From: Corallococcus silvisoli
Lineage (GTDB): Bacteria; Myxococcota; Myxococcia; Myxococcales; Myxococcaceae
NCBI RefSeq assembly: GCF_009909145.1
Contig: NZ_JAAAPJ010000009.1
Span: 186,001-250,000 of the forward strand
DNA: 64,000 nt
Direction: 5' to 3'
Under the pieces are notes generated by a model that had not been told where the DNA came from, did not search any database, and was given only the letters and a program-made list of their open reading frames with translations. Position 1 is the first letter of the stretch. Each line of letters opens with the position of its first letter. Below, in pieces: positions 10,196 through 57,490 of this stretch. The position numbers were made by a program, and so were the translations under genes.

Positions 10196-10224
10196 TTGCA
10201 TTCCGCGTCCGGGCGTCGCATAAC
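10196..10224 (+). promoter_or_regulatory. candidate promoter of miaB
   Basis: TTGCAT (10196-10201), 17-bp spacer, CATAAC (10219-10224), 26 bp before the miaB start codon in the 73-bp gap after the preceding gene. Confidence 0.4.
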
Positions 10225-10250
10225 GGCCCGTTTTCCTTCAAGGCCCACCC

Positions 10251-11636
10251 ATGAAGCGCTACTTCATCCACACCTTCGGCTGCCAGATGAACGTCAACGA
10301 CTCGCTGCGGATGAGCGAGGCGTTGTCGAAGATGTCCTACGTGCCCACGCCGGAGCCAGACAACGCCGACCTCATCATCCTCAACACCTGCTCCATCCGG
10401 GAGAAGGCCGAGGACAAGATGCTGTCCGCGCTGGGGCGCTACCGCGCGGTGAAGGCCAGCCGGGGCGCCATCCTGGGCGTGGGCGGCTGCGTGGCCCAGC
10501 AGGAGAAGGACAAGCTGCTGAAGAAGGTCCCGTACCTGGACTTCGTCTTCGGCCCGGACAACATCGCGAAGCTGCCGGAGGTCATCGCCCGCGTGCAGGA
10601 CGCGCGCGAGCGGGTGGTGGAGACGGCCTTCGTGGACTCCGAGGAGTACGTCTTCCCGCGCGCCGACGCGGAGACGTCCCGCGGCAAGGTGACGGAGTTC
10701 GTCACCGTGATGAAGGGCTGCGACAACGTCTGCTCGTTCTGCATCGTCCCGCACACCCGGGGCCGCGAGGTGAGCCGCGCGTTCCCGGACGTGCTCGTGG
10801 AGGTGGCGGACCTGGCGGGCGTGGGCGTGCGCGAAGTCACCCTCATCGGCCAGAACGTCAACTCGTACCAGGGCGGCATCAGCTTCGCGCAGCTGCTCCT
10901 GCGCACCGCGGAGGTGCCGGGCATCGAGCGCGTGCGCTTCACCACCAGCCACCCGCACGACCTGTCGGACGAGCTGATCGAAGCCTTCCGCGTGCAGCCG
11001 AAGATCGCCCCGCACTTCCACCTGCCGGTGCAGTGCGGCAGCGACCGCATCCTGAAGATGATGCGCCGCGACTACACGGTGGAGCAGTACCTGGAGCGCC
11101 TGGCGAAGCTGCGCGCCGCCCGGCCCGGCATCGCCGTCACCACCGACATCATCGTGGGCTTCCCCGGAGAGACCGAGGAAGAGTTCGAGATGACGCTCAA
11201 GCTCACCGAGCTGGTGAAGTACGACAACCAGTTCTCCTTCGTGTACAGCCCGCGCCCCAAGACGGGCGCCGCGCTGCGGGAGAAGGACTGGGGCCCCATC
11301 CCGCACGAGGTGAAGGTGGCCCGGCTGGAGCGCCTGCAGAAGGTCCAGCGGCGCATCAGCGGCGAGTACACCCAGGCGCAGGTGGGGCTGGACGTGGAGG
11401 TGCTCGTGGAGGGCCGCTCGCGCTACGACGCCACCAAGCGCTTCGGCCGCACGCCGGAGAACCGCACCGTCAACTTCGAGGGCGACGCCCCGGCGGGCTC
11501 GGTGGTGAAGGTCCACGTGGAGCGCGCCACGCCCAACCAGCTGGCGGGCCGGCAGGTGGCGGTGCTCCAGGGCCCCACCGTGGCGCCGCCGGCGGTGGAG
11601 CTGCCCGTGCCGCTGCATGTCCCGGCGGAGGCCTGA
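10251..11636 (+). CDS. miaB: tRNA-2-methylthio-N6-dimethylallyladenosine synthase
   Basis: A 461-residue methylthiotransferase that adds the 2-methylthio group to i6A37 of tRNAs reading UNN codons, using SAM and two 4Fe-4S clusters. The N-terminal auxiliary cluster cysteines are C11 (FGCQMN), C47 (NTCSIRE) and C80 (GGCVAQQ). The radical-SAM CxxxCxxC is C157/C161/C164 (CDNVCSFC). A TRAM domain closes the C-terminus (about residues 375-440), followed by a short Pro/Val tail. The QMNVNDS and CSIREKAE wording is MiaB-like rather than MtaB- or RimO-like. The length fits the family. Confidence 0.96.
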   Translation: MKRYFIHTFGCQMNVNDSLRMSEALSKMSYVPTPEPDNADLIILNTCSIREKAEDKMLSALGRYRAVKASRGAILGVGGCVAQQEKDKLLKKVPYLDFVFGPDNIAKLPEVIARVQDARERVVETAFVDSEEYVFPRADAETSRGKVTEFVTVMKGCDNVCSFCIVPHTRGREVSRAFPDVLVEVADLAGVGVREVTLIGQNVNSYQGGISFAQLLLRTAEVPGIERVRFTTSHPHDLSDELIEAFRVQPKIAPHFHLPVQCGSDRILKMMRRDYTVEQYLERLAKLRAARPGIAVTTDIIVGFPGETEEEFEMTLKLTELVKYDNQFSFVYSPRPKTGAALREKDWGPIPHEVKVARLERLQKVQRRISGEYTQAQVGLDVEVLVEGRSRYDATKRFGRTPENRTVNFEGDAPAGSVVKVHVERATPNQLAGRQVAVLQGPTVAPPAVELPVPLHVPAEA

Positions 11637-11674
11637 CGCCTCCCGCCGTTCTCTCGCCGTTGGAGGGTTCCACC

Positions 11675-12190
11675 ATGCCGTTGAGGCCGTTTCGCGGAGT
11701 GTCCCCCCGCGTCCACCCCAGCTGCTTCGTCGAGGACTCCGCCCAGGTGGTGGGGGACGTGGAGCTGGGCGAGGACTCCTCCATCTGGTTCAACTCCGTG
11801 CTGCGCGGGGATGTGAACTCCATCCGCATTGGCCGGCGCACCAACATCCAGGACCTCACCATGGTGCACGTCACCAGCCAGGGTGACTCCACGGTGGTGG
11901 GCGACGACTGCACGGTGGGCCACCGGGTCATCCTCCACGGCTGCACCGTGGGCCACCGGGTGCTGGTGGGCATGGGCGCCATCCTGATGGACGGCGTGGA
12001 GGTGGGCGACGACTGCATCATCGGCGCCGGCACGCTGCTCACGCCCGGGACGAAGGTCCCCCCGGGCTCGCTGGTGGTGGGCTCTCCCGGCAAGGTGAAG
12101 CGCCCCCTCACCGACGGCGAGCGCGAGTTCTTGATCCAGTCCGCCCTCCACTACGTGCACACCGCCTCCGAACACCGCGCGAGCCGCTGA
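11675..12190 (+). CDS. gamma-carbonic anhydrase family hexapeptide-repeat protein
   Basis: A 171-residue left-handed beta-helix protein. The three zinc-ligand histidines of the gamma-class fold are visible: one in MVHVTS and two in VGHRVILHGCTVG. Regular hexapeptide turns follow (GDDCTVGHRV, HRVLVGMGAILMDGVEVG, GDDCIIGAG). These proteins form trimers and may hydrate CO2, but many YrdA/CaiE-like members show little activity, so catalysis is not assured. ATG 11675 follows TGGAGGG at a suitable distance; the same frame is open much further upstream as a shadow of miaB. It lies 38 bp after miaB and is probably co-transcribed. Confidence 0.92.
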   Translation: MPLRPFRGVSPRVHPSCFVEDSAQVVGDVELGEDSSIWFNSVLRGDVNSIRIGRRTNIQDLTMVHVTSQGDSTVVGDDCTVGHRVILHGCTVGHRVLVGMGAILMDGVEVGDDCIIGAGTLLTPGTKVPPGSLVVGSPGKVKRPLTDGEREFLIQSALHYVHTASEHRASR

Positions 12191-12222
12191 CGCCGCCGCG
12201 TTGTGCGTGTTAGGAACACCTC

Positions 12223-12693
12223 ATGGCTCTCGTGCCCGAGACGACCCTGAAGGCCTGTCCGCTCTTCAAGGGCTTCACCGACACTGGCATCTCCATCTTC
12301 GCGGCGGCCGCCGTGTCGCGCGCCTTTCCCAAGGGGACGGCGCTGTTCACCGAGGGCAAGCCGGGTGACTCGCTGTGGATCGTCGGCGAGGGCACCGTGC
12401 GGCTGAGCGCCCGCAGCCCGACCGGCGAGGACGTGCCGCTGGGTGAGGTCACGGTCGGGGAGCCCCTGGGCGAGCTGGCGCTCGTGCAGAAGGGGGAGCG
12501 GCTGTGCACCGCCACCGCGCAGACGGACGTGATGGCGCTGGAGATCCGCGCCGCGGACTTCCAGAAGCTGCTCGCCCAGAAGCCCCAGGCCTGCATCAAG
12601 CTGCTGATGGGCATCGTCAGCCACTTCGGCGTGAAGGCGCGGGACAACCGGGACATGCTGCGCACCCTGGTCGCGCGGGCCCCTGGGAGCTGA
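12223..12693 (+). CDS. cyclic-nucleotide-binding domain protein
   Basis: A 156-residue protein made of one CRP-type cyclic-nucleotide-binding beta-barrel with a C-terminal helix and no helix-turn-helix or other effector domain. The barrel runs from LFKGFTDTGISIFAAA through GDSLWIVGEGTVRLSARS to the phosphate-cassette position GEPLGELALVQKGERLCTA (about residues 80-98), where the Gly-Glu pair is kept but the usual R-S/T-A-x-V is replaced by R-L-C-T-A. Ligand binding is therefore plausible but unproven. It may act as a stand-alone sensor. It starts 32 bp after the carbonic anhydrase gene. Confidence 0.85.
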   Translation: MALVPETTLKACPLFKGFTDTGISIFAAAAVSRAFPKGTALFTEGKPGDSLWIVGEGTVRLSARSPTGEDVPLGEVTVGEPLGELALVQKGERLCTATAQTDVMALEIRAADFQKLLAQKPQACIKLLMGIVSHFGVKARDNRDMLRTLVARAPGS

Positions 12694-13029
12694 GGGGGCC
12701 GCCCGTCCCCCCGTCCGAGCCCGTCCCGGTGTCGGGCGGCGGTCGCGGGGCTCCTGCCAGGAGGCCGGAAGGACGAGAGATCCTGCCACCCGTACGGGAG
12801 GTGGTTACTGTCTCGCCGGATGCTCCCTTGCAGCCCCACCCTGGAACACACAGTGGGTGCGGGTAGGCGGCGGACCGAGGGCTTTCGTGATGGGGCCGGA
12901 GCGTTTGAGGTGGGATGCTGGGTGGCCGGAGTTTTCAACTGCCGCACCCGGTTGATGGTTGGGTGCTGAACGGGCAGGCCCGGGTGATTGCCGAGCGGCC
13001 CTTCGGGAAGTGATTGGACGGAACGACGC
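12694..13029. other. 336-bp intergenic region
   Basis: No convincing gene was found on either strand. It opens with GGGGG-N8-CCCCC (12694-12711), a weak hairpin without a T-tract, and contains the perfect palindrome CCCGTACGGG (12789-12798), flanked by CACC and AGGTG. No strong promoter hexamers were recognised before DedA. The palindrome could be an operator for the DedA gene, but evidence is weak. Confidence 0.5.
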
Positions 13030-13827
13030 GTGGAAGATTTTCTCACCAACCTGCTCGGTAACTCCCAGGGCCTCTTCGCCTACTTCACCGTGTTCGGCAT
13101 CCTGGTGGCATGCGGCTTGGGTGTGCCGCTGCCGGAGGACATCTCGCTCATCCTCGGCGGGTTCCTGGCGCACAAGGGCGCGGCGCACCTTCCCGTGATG
13201 ATGGCGGTGGGCTTCTTCGGCATCCTGGTGGGTGACAGCCTCATCTACCTGGCGGGGCGCCGGCTGGGCACGCGGCTGGGACGCAACCCGGATGCGAAGG
13301 GGGGAGGGTTCTTCGCGAAGATCGTCACGCCGGAGAAGCGCGCGAAGGTGGAATCGCTCTTCGTCACGCACGGCCAGAAGATCGTGATGATCGCCCGCTT
13401 CATGCCGGGCGTGCGCGCGGTGACGTACTTCACCGCGGGCTCCGTCCACATGGCGTACTGGCGCTTCATCCTGTGGGACGGGCTGGCGGCGCTGCTGTCC
13501 GCGCCGGTGTTCGTGTGGCTCGGCTTCCACTTCGGCGGCGAGCTGGACATGGTCATCCGCAAGCTGAAGGACGGCCAGGTCGTCGTGATGGGCTCGCTGG
13601 CGGTGCTGGCGGTGGGCTACTTCGTGTACCGCCGCCGGAGGAACGCGAAGCTCGCCGCGGAGGCCGCGGCCAAGGCCCAGATGACGCAGGTGACCCTGCC
13701 GCCCGTGCCGGAGACCTTGGAGAACAACAGCGTGGCGCAGACGCGCGCGCCCAGCTCCAACACCTTCTTCGACGTGCCCGCCGACAAGGCGCCCCCGTCC
13801 GAGCCGGACCTGAACGCGCACAAGTAG
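13030..13827 (+). CDS. DedA family membrane protein
   Basis: A 265-residue integral membrane protein of the DedA (SNARE-associated/VTT) family, whose members act in polyprenyl-phosphate or phospholipid recycling and membrane homeostasis. Family marks are GVPLPEDISLILGGFLAHKG near the N-terminus, GFFGILVGDSLIYLAGRRLG, and the conserved VMIARFMPGVRAVTYFTAG loop with its Arg and Pro (about residues 120-138). A final hydrophobic helix (VVVMGSLAVLAVGYFVYRRR) precedes an ~60-residue Ala/Pro-rich cytoplasmic tail that is longer than in most relatives. GTG 13030 is preferred; TTG 12988 would add 14 residues. It converges on the giant synthetase gene. Confidence 0.9.
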   Translation: MEDFLTNLLGNSQGLFAYFTVFGILVACGLGVPLPEDISLILGGFLAHKGAAHLPVMMAVGFFGILVGDSLIYLAGRRLGTRLGRNPDAKGGGFFAKIVTPEKRAKVESLFVTHGQKIVMIARFMPGVRAVTYFTAGSVHMAYWRFILWDGLAALLSAPVFVWLGFHFGGELDMVIRKLKDGQVVVMGSLAVLAVGYFVYRRRRNAKLAAEAAAKAQMTQVTLPPVPETLENNSVAQTRAPSSNTFFDVPADKAPPSEPDLNAHK

Positions 13828-13858
13828 CCGCCGCGCCCCCTCCGCCGCGGACACCGGA

Positions 13859-13897
13859 CCCCGCCCCCCTCGACTGGAGGGAGCGGGGTTCGTCGTT
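13859..13897. terminator. GC-rich hairpin between DedA and the synthetase
   Basis: CCCCGCCCCCCTC (13859-13871), loop GACT, GGAGGGAGCGGGG (13876-13888) with one mismatch, followed by TTCGTCGTT. It sits between two convergent genes and could act in both directions. The weak T-run makes it a less certain terminator than that of rpsA. Confidence 0.5.
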
Positions 13898-13912
13898 GCG
13901 GGCCTACGTGCT

Positions 13913-51000
<37,088 letters not shown>

Positions 51001-51004
<4 letters not shown>

Positions 51005-51018
51005 GGGGGGCCATCCAT
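51001..51018 (-). other. five-codon upstream ORF overlapping the synthetase start
   Basis: ATG GAT GGC CCC CCG TGA (MDGPP) ends in a TGA that overlaps the synthetase GTG start as GTGA. It could couple translation of the giant gene to a leader peptide. Very short ORFs arise easily by chance, so this is only a candidate. Confidence 0.3.
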
Positions 51019-51039
51019 GTGTCGAAACAATGTCGACAC
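51019..51039 (-). promoter_or_regulatory. 7-7-7 inverted repeat upstream of the synthetase, candidate operator
   Basis: GTGTCGA, spacer AACAATG, TCGACAC: a perfect inverted repeat whose near end is 15 bp from the GTG start codon (51004), inside the 138-bp gap after the Hsp70 gene. It would overlap the mRNA start region and could block transcription or form a hairpin near the ribosome site. A possible -10 (TTAAGA, 51041-51046) lies just upstream on the minus strand. No other regulatory element was recognised in the gap. Confidence 0.45.
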
Positions 51040-51142
51040 TTCTTAACAGCCCCGACGCTCGAACCCTCCAGCCACTCTCGGTGACGAGACCCTGCGCGCA
51101 TCACCCACCCACTCACTCAAGAAGCGGGGATGCGTGAAAGTT

Positions 51143-53422
51143 TCAAGCGCGGCCGAACAACCCCTTCAACCACCCCATGAAGCCCTTTGGCTTCGACACC
51201 CCCGCGACCTCCGGAGTCACGCCCTGCGCGGCGGCCGCGGCCAGGTTGCGCGCGGCGCTGACGGAGTGCGCGCCTCCGGTGGTGGCCGAGGAGGGTGCCA
51301 ACGTCGGAGGCGCCAGCACCGCGGGCGCTTCCGGCTGGGACAGCCGCGCCTTCACGGCCTCCGGCGTGTCGCGGGTGGTGAACGTGCTGACCACTTCGCG
51401 ACCTGTCGTGCCCTCGCGCGCGGTCACCTTCAGCAGCGACTCGTTGTTCACCTCGAAGGTGACGGTCACCTGCACCGCGCCGCGCGGACGCTTTGGCAGG
51501 CCGGCGAGCCGCAACGTGCCCAGGTACTCATTGTCCTGCGCCCGGTCGGAGTCACCCTGGAACACGGTGAGCTCCAGCTCCGTCTGTCCATCGCGGTGCG
51601 TGGAGAGCGTGTGGACCTTGGAGGCCGGCAGCGACACGTTGCGCTCCAGCACCGGCTTGAAGCGCCCGCCGGGCAGCCCCACGCCAATGGCCATGGGCAG
51701 CACGTCGATGAGCACCACGCCTTCCAGCTGCCCCAGGCTGTGCGCCAGGAGCGCCGCGCCCAGCGCCACGGCCTCGTCCGGGTGCACGCCCTTGCTGGGC
51801 GGCCGGCCGAAGAACTGGGTGATCTTCTCGTGCACCAGCGGGAAGCGGCTCTGCCCTCCGACGAGGATCACCTCGTCGATGTCCTTGGGCCCCAGCCCCT
51901 TGGCCTGCAGCACCTCTTCACAGACCTGGACCGTGCGGTCGACCAGCTTCTCCGTCAGGGCGATCAACTTCTGCCGCGTGAGCGTGACGTCCAGGTCGTA
52001 CGGCTTGTTGTCGATCATCGTCACGAAGGCCACGTGCACGCGCATCTCCGAGCGCTCGGACAGGGCGCACTTGGCCCGCTCCGCCGCGTCGTTGATGCGC
52101 TGCAGGGCCACCCGGTCCCCCTGGAAGGCGCGGCCCGTCTGCCGCTCGAACTCCTCCAGCAGGGACTCGACGATGGCGTTGTCGAAGTCGATGCCGCCCA
52201 GGAACGTGTCGCCGCCGGTGGAGATCACCTCGTAGACGGTGTCGTGCAGCTCCAGCACCGACGCGTCGAACGTGCCGCCGCCCAGGTCGTACACCAGCAC
52301 GCGCTGGTTGAGCTTCTTGCCATAGCCGTACGCCAGCGCCGCCGCCGTGGGCTCGTTGAGGATGCGCTCCACGTACAGCCCCGCGAGCTTGCCCGCCTCG
52401 CGGACGGCCTGCCGCTGGTTGTCGTTGTAGTAGGCGGGCACCGTGATGACCGCCCGGGAGATGGGCTGGCCCAGCTGGTTCTGCGCCACCTCGCGCACCT
52501 CCCGGAGGATCAGCGCGGAGATCTGCTGGAGCGAGTAGATGCGATCGCCCAGCCGCACCGCCGCTTCGCCCGCCTGGCCCGCGGCGATCTCGTAGTGGAA
52601 GCGGCCCTTGATCTGCTCGACGATGGGCGACGCGTAGGGCCGGCCCACCAGCCGCTTGGCGCCGTACACGGTCTGGCGCGGGTTGGTGAGCATCTGCCCC
52701 TTGGCGGGGTGGCCCACCACCAGCCTGCCGCGCTGGTTGAACGCCAGGATGGAGGGCACCGTGTTGTGACCCTCGCGGCTGGGCAGCACCCCCGGCTTGT
52801 TGCCGCGCACGAACGCGGCGCACGAGTTCGTCGTCCCCAGGTCGATGCCGATGACAGGGCCGGCCCGGGGTGGCTCGGCCGTGTTCAGATCCAACGACTC
52901 CGCCGTCACCATCTCCAGCGCGGGTGCGGTGGGAGCGCCGGGCACATCAGCTCCGTCCCCCCGGGCGGCGCCAGGGCCGGGCTCGGCGCGCGCGGCGGAG
53001 GGGAGGGCGGGGGCGGCGGCGGGGCCAGGGACGGTGAAGTCCGCCGGGCCCACCCCGTTGGGCACGGGCGGTACGTCCGACTGGGCGTGGGGGAGGATGG
53101 CCACGGCGGCGTCCAGGAACCGGCGGGTCGGTGCGTCCGCCTCCCCGAACCTCAGGCCCATCCCGGAGATGCCCTGGCCCTGCTGACCGGTGACGAAGTG
53201 GACGATGGCCGCCGTGTAGAGGAGCCGGTCGCCGCTCGCCAGGCGGAGGTCCAGGGTGACGGCCGTGCCCGGAGGGCGGACGGCCTTGGCGCGCAAATAG
53301 ATGCCCCCCCGGGTGATGTTGCCCCCGTATTTCGCCAGGAACTCCTCGGGGGTGGCGAAGGGCAGCTTCACCACCAGCCCGACCGCCCCCGCTTGATTCG
53401 AATCCGCCAAGGCCCGGTCCAA
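51143..53422 (-). CDS. Hsp70 (DnaK-like) protein with N-terminal PilZ-like domain
   Basis: A 759-residue fusion. Residues ~15-100 resemble a TIGR02266/PilZ-like beta-barrel (GGNITRGGIYLRA, then GISGMGLRFGEADAPT); the RxxxR part of the c-di-GMP motif is not evident. An Ala/Pro-rich linker follows. From about 190 comes an Hsp70 ATPase with GIDLGTTNSCAAFV, NEPTAAALAYGYGK, VLVYDLGGGTFDASVLEL and VILVGGQSRFPLV, then a substrate-binding beta domain. The C-terminus lacks the DnaK helical lid/EEVD-like tail and ends KGFMGWLKGLFGRA. TTG 53422 is chosen because the 37 residues added by GTG 53533 look non-coding and overlap the guaB promoter region. The synthetase follows 138 bp downstream in the same direction, but co-transcription is unproven. 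It may be a specialised chaperone or regulator. Confidence 0.88.
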   Translation of the reverse strand: MDRALADSNQAGAVGLVVKLPFATPEEFLAKYGGNITRGGIYLRAKAVRPPGTAVTLDLRLASGDRLLYTAAIVHFVTGQQGQGISGMGLRFGEADAPTRRFLDAAVAILPHAQSDVPPVPNGVGPADFTVPGPAAAPALPSAARAEPGPGAARGDGADVPGAPTAPALEMVTAESLDLNTAEPPRAGPVIGIDLGTTNSCAAFVRGNKPGVLPSREGHNTVPSILAFNQRGRLVVGHPAKGQMLTNPRQTVYGAKRLVGRPYASPIVEQIKGRFHYEIAAGQAGEAAVRLGDRIYSLQQISALILREVREVAQNQLGQPISRAVITVPAYYNDNQRQAVREAGKLAGLYVERILNEPTAAALAYGYGKKLNQRVLVYDLGGGTFDASVLELHDTVYEVISTGGDTFLGGIDFDNAIVESLLEEFERQTGRAFQGDRVALQRINDAAERAKCALSERSEMRVHVAFVTMIDNKPYDLDVTLTRQKLIALTEKLVDRTVQVCEEVLQAKGLGPKDIDEVILVGGQSRFPLVHEKITQFFGRPPSKGVHPDEAVALGAALLAHSLGQLEGVVLIDVLPMAIGVGLPGGRFKPVLERNVSLPASKVHTLSTHRDGQTELELTVFQGDSDRAQDNEYLGTLRLAGLPKRPRGAVQVTVTFEVNNESLLKVTAREGTTGREVVSTFTTRDTPEAVKARLSQPEAPAVLAPPTLAPSSATTGGAHSVSAARNLAAAAAQGVTPEVAGVSKPKGFMGWLKGLFGRA

Positions 53423-53469
53423 GTCCCAAGTCGTGTGTGTGGGACGCCGAGTATCACCCGAAGTCCTAG

Positions 53470-55032
<1,563 letters not shown>

Positions 55033-55040
55033 GGCTTCCC

Positions 55041-55095
55041 GCCCCGGAGGAAGCTCCGGGGCAGGGGAGGCTCCCCTGGGACGCACCCAGGGGAG
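55041..55095. terminator. two hairpins between convergent guaB and lipoprotein gene
   Basis: GCCCCGGAG-GAAG-CTCCGGGGC (55041-55062) and CTCCCCTGGG-ACGCA-CCCAGGGGAG (55071-55095) are perfect stems placed back to back between two converging stop codons. No T-tract follows on either strand, so they may serve as a bidirectional, partly factor-dependent terminator or mRNA 3'-end protectors. Confidence 0.5.
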
Positions 55096-55107
55096 GCCCG
55101 CGAGGGA

Positions 55108-55725
55108 CTACTTGCCGCGACGCTTGCCGCCGGCGGGGGTCTCCTCCGCGGGGGCCGGCGCGGCCGACACGCGCTTCTCCGCGGCGTTCACGCGCTGGAG
55201 CAGCTGCTCGCGGTCGTCCGGGTCCAGCGTCTCGATGGCCTTCTTCATGGTGCCGAAGTCCAGGCGGGCCACCGTGACGGTGTTGCCGCCCTTGATCTCC
55301 TGCACCGTGGGGACGTCCACCAGCTCGCGCAGGTAGATCTCGAACTCCACCCGGACGTCCGCCGTCTGCTGGATGCAGGTGTCCTTGGCGTTGACCAGGT
55401 TCTGGCTGCCCTCGCGGTAGCTCAGGTCCGGGTTGCGGGCCATCGCGTCCTCGAAGGTGTGGGTGCGCTCCCGGAGCGAGGAGTAGAGCTGGACGTAGTC
55501 CACCAGCCGGTCCGACTCCGGACGGTTGACGTCCCGCGCCTTGTTGAGGGGCGCCGTGGTGTCGTCACAGGTGAGCTTGGAGAGCTCGGTGACGCCGGGC
55601 GCATCCTTCACGGCGACGCTGCGGGTATCCCTCTCCAGACGTTCGTCAGAGGAGATCTCCTTCACGCACCCCGAGGAGGACAGGAGGAGCATGGCTGCTG
55701 CAGTGGAAGCGGACAGGCGGCGCAC
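55108..55725 (-). CDS. putative lipoprotein of unknown function
   Basis: A 205-residue protein with a lipoprotein signal: a basic start (VRRLSAS), a hydrophobic stretch and the lipobox LLLSSSGC, with the lipidated Cys at about residue 20. The mature part is charged and mostly helical, with two further cysteines (KLTCDD and KDTCIQ) that may form a disulphide. It ends in a Lys/Arg-rich tail (GGKRRGK). GTG 55725 is preferred because it places the signal peptide normally; the longer frame to 55785 would add 20 residues and overlap the guaA promoter. No family was recognised. Outer-membrane or periplasmic location is likely. Confidence 0.75.
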   Translation of the reverse strand: MRRLSASTAAAMLLLSSSGCVKEISSDERLERDTRSVAVKDAPGVTELSKLTCDDTTAPLNKARDVNRPESDRLVDYVQLYSSLRERTHTFEDAMARNPDLSYREGSQNLVNAKDTCIQQTADVRVEFEIYLRELVDVPTVQEIKGGNTVTVARLDFGTMKKAIETLDPDDREQLLQRVNAAEKRVSAAPAPAEETPAGGKRRGK

Positions 55726-55748
55726 GAACAATTGACGGCCTTTCAGCG

Positions 55749-55776
55749 TTGATTTCCCGAAGTTTGTAGCGATAAG
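55749..55776 (+). promoter_or_regulatory. candidate guaA promoter
   Basis: TTGATT (55749-55754), 16-bp spacer, GATAAG (55771-55776), 40 bp before the GTG start. The 91-bp divergent gap also has to hold the lipoprotein promoter, so the two may overlap. Confidence 0.4.
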
Positions 55777-55816
55777 GGCCCCCACCCGTCAACGACGCCC
55801 CCTGGGAGAATCGCCG

Positions 55817-57370
55817 GTGGACCTGCACTCCGAGAAGATCCTGATCCTTGATTTCGGGAGCCAGTACACCCAGCTCATCGCCCGCCGGGTGCGCGAGCTG
55901 GGGGTGTATTGTGAGATACACCGCCCCGACCTCCCCGCCGCCGACATCCGCCAGTTCGCGCCGCGCGGCATCATCCTGTCCGGCGGCCCGGCCTCCGTGG
56001 AGGCCCCTGGCTCCCCCCGCTGTGACCCCTACGTCTTCGACGCGGGCGTCCCCGTGCTGGGCATCTGCTACGGCCTCCAGCTCATCTCCAAGCTGCTGGG
56101 CGGCCGCATCGACCGGGGCGCGCACCGGGAGTTCGGCAGCGCGGCGGTGGAGGTGCTCACCGCGCGCGGCCCGTTCGCGGAGTTCCACCCGGGCGACCAG
56201 GTGCAGGTGTGGATGAGCCACGGGGACCGGGTGGACGTGCTGCCGCCCGGTTTCGAGGCCATTGGCCGCAGCGGCAATTCGCCCTTCGCGGCGGCGGCCC
56301 ATGCGACGAAGCCCTGGTACGGCCTCCAGTTCCACCCGGAGGTGGTCCACACGCCGCAGGGCAAGACGATGCTGCGCGCCTTCCTCTTCAACGACTGCAA
56401 GGTCACCGGCTCCTGGACGATGAAGGGCTTCATCGACGAGGCGGTGGAGACCATCCGCAAGCAGGTGGGCGAGGAGGGCCGGGTCATCTGCGGGCTGTCC
56501 GGCGGCGTGGACAGCTCCGTGGCGGCGCTGCTGCTGCACCGGGCCATCGGCCCGCGCCTCCAGTGCATCTTCGTGGACAACGGCGTCCTGCGGCAGGGCG
56601 AGCGGGCGCAGGTGGAGGCCCTCTTCGTGGACCGCTTCCACGTCCCCCTGAAGACGGTGGATGCGCGCGAGCGCTTCCTGTCCAAGCTGGCCGGCGTCAC
56701 CGATCCAGAGCAGAAGCGGAAGATCATCGGCCGGGAGTTCATCGCCGTGTTCGAGGAGGCCTCGCGCGACGTGCAGGACGCGGGCTTCCTGGCGCAGGGC
56801 ACGCTGTACCCGGACGTCATTGAATCCGTGTCCTGGAAGGGCCCCTCCGTCACCATCAAGAGCCACCACAACGTGGGCGGCCTGCCAGAGCAGATGAAGC
56901 TCAAGCTGGTGGAGCCCCTGCGCGAGCTCTTCAAAGACGAGGTCCGCGCCCTGGGCCGCGAGCTGGGCCTGCCGGACGAGATGGTCTCCCGCCAGCCCTT
57001 CCCGGGGCCGGGCCTGGCCATCCGGGTGCTGGGCGAGGTGAACGAGAAGCGCCTGGACCTGGTGCGCCGCGCGGACGCCATCGTCCAGGAGGAGATCCAC
57101 AAGGCCGGCCTGTACCGCGAGGTGTGGCAGGCGTTCGCGGTGCTGCTGCCGGTGCAGAGCGTGGGCGTGATGGGCGACGAGCGCACCTACGAGTCCACCT
57201 GCGTGCTGCGCGCCGTCACCAGCGTGGACGGGATGACGGCGGACTGGGCCCGCATCCCGTTCCCCATCCTGGAGCGCATCTCCTCGCGCATCACCAACGA
57301 GGTGCGCGGCATCAACCGCGTCGTCTACGACATCTCCTCCAAGCCGCCCGCCACCATCGAGTGGGAGTGA
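55817..57370 (+). CDS. guaA: GMP synthase (glutamine-hydrolysing)
   Basis: A 517-residue two-part enzyme that aminates XMP to GMP. The N-terminal class I glutamine amidotransferase has Cys84 in GICYGLQL and the His/Glu in QFHPEVVHT. The ATP-pyrophosphatase part has the PP-loop [14 protein letters not shown] (about residue 225). The C-terminal dimerisation domain ends in the typical [12 protein letters not shown] 55817 has GGGAG nine bases upstream and yields the standard N-terminus ([18 protein letters not shown]). It completes the GMP branch with guaB. Confidence 0.98.
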   Translation: MDLHSEKILILDFGSQYTQLIARRVRELGVYCEIHRPDLPAADIRQFAPRGIILSGGPASVEAPGSPRCDPYVFDAGVPVLGICYGLQLISKLLGGRIDRGAHREFGSAAVEVLTARGPFAEFHPGDQVQVWMSHGDRVDVLPPGFEAIGRSGNSPFAAAAHATKPWYGLQFHPEVVHTPQGKTMLRAFLFNDCKVTGSWTMKGFIDEAVETIRKQVGEEGRVICGLSGGVDSSVAALLLHRAIGPRLQCIFVDNGVLRQGERAQVEALFVDRFHVPLKTVDARERFLSKLAGVTDPEQKRKIIGREFIAVFEEASRDVQDAGFLAQGTLYPDVIESVSWKGPSVTIKSHHNVGGLPEQMKLKLVEPLRELFKDEVRALGRELGLPDEMVSRQPFPGPGLAIRVLGEVNEKRLDLVRRADAIVQEEIHKAGLYREVWQAFAVLLPVQSVGVMGDERTYESTCVLRAVTSVDGMTADWARIPFPILERISSRITNEVRGINRVVYDISSKPPATIEWE

Positions 57371-57426
57371 GCCGGAGGGCGTCCGCGGAGCCCCGCTCAG
57401 GGTGAGGGCTCCTCGCGGGCGCGGAT

Positions 57427-57463
57427 GAAAGAAGAGGCTGCCTGGCGCGAACCAGGCAGCCTC
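57427..57463 (-). terminator. terminator of the S46 peptidase gene
   Basis: A perfect 12-bp stem, GAGGCTGCCTGG-CGCGAA-CCAGGCAGCCTC (57434-57463). On the minus strand it is followed by TTCTTTC, so it suits the peptidase gene. It may also stop guaA transcription from the other side, though without a T-run. Confidence 0.75.
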
Positions 57464-57490
57464 GGGGACTTCAGCCCGCGGAAGGGGAGA

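Noticed and set aside
12789-12798. CCCGTACGGG palindrome as a definite operator
   Set aside because: Short GC-rich palindromes are frequent by chance here, and no promoter is recognisable beside it.
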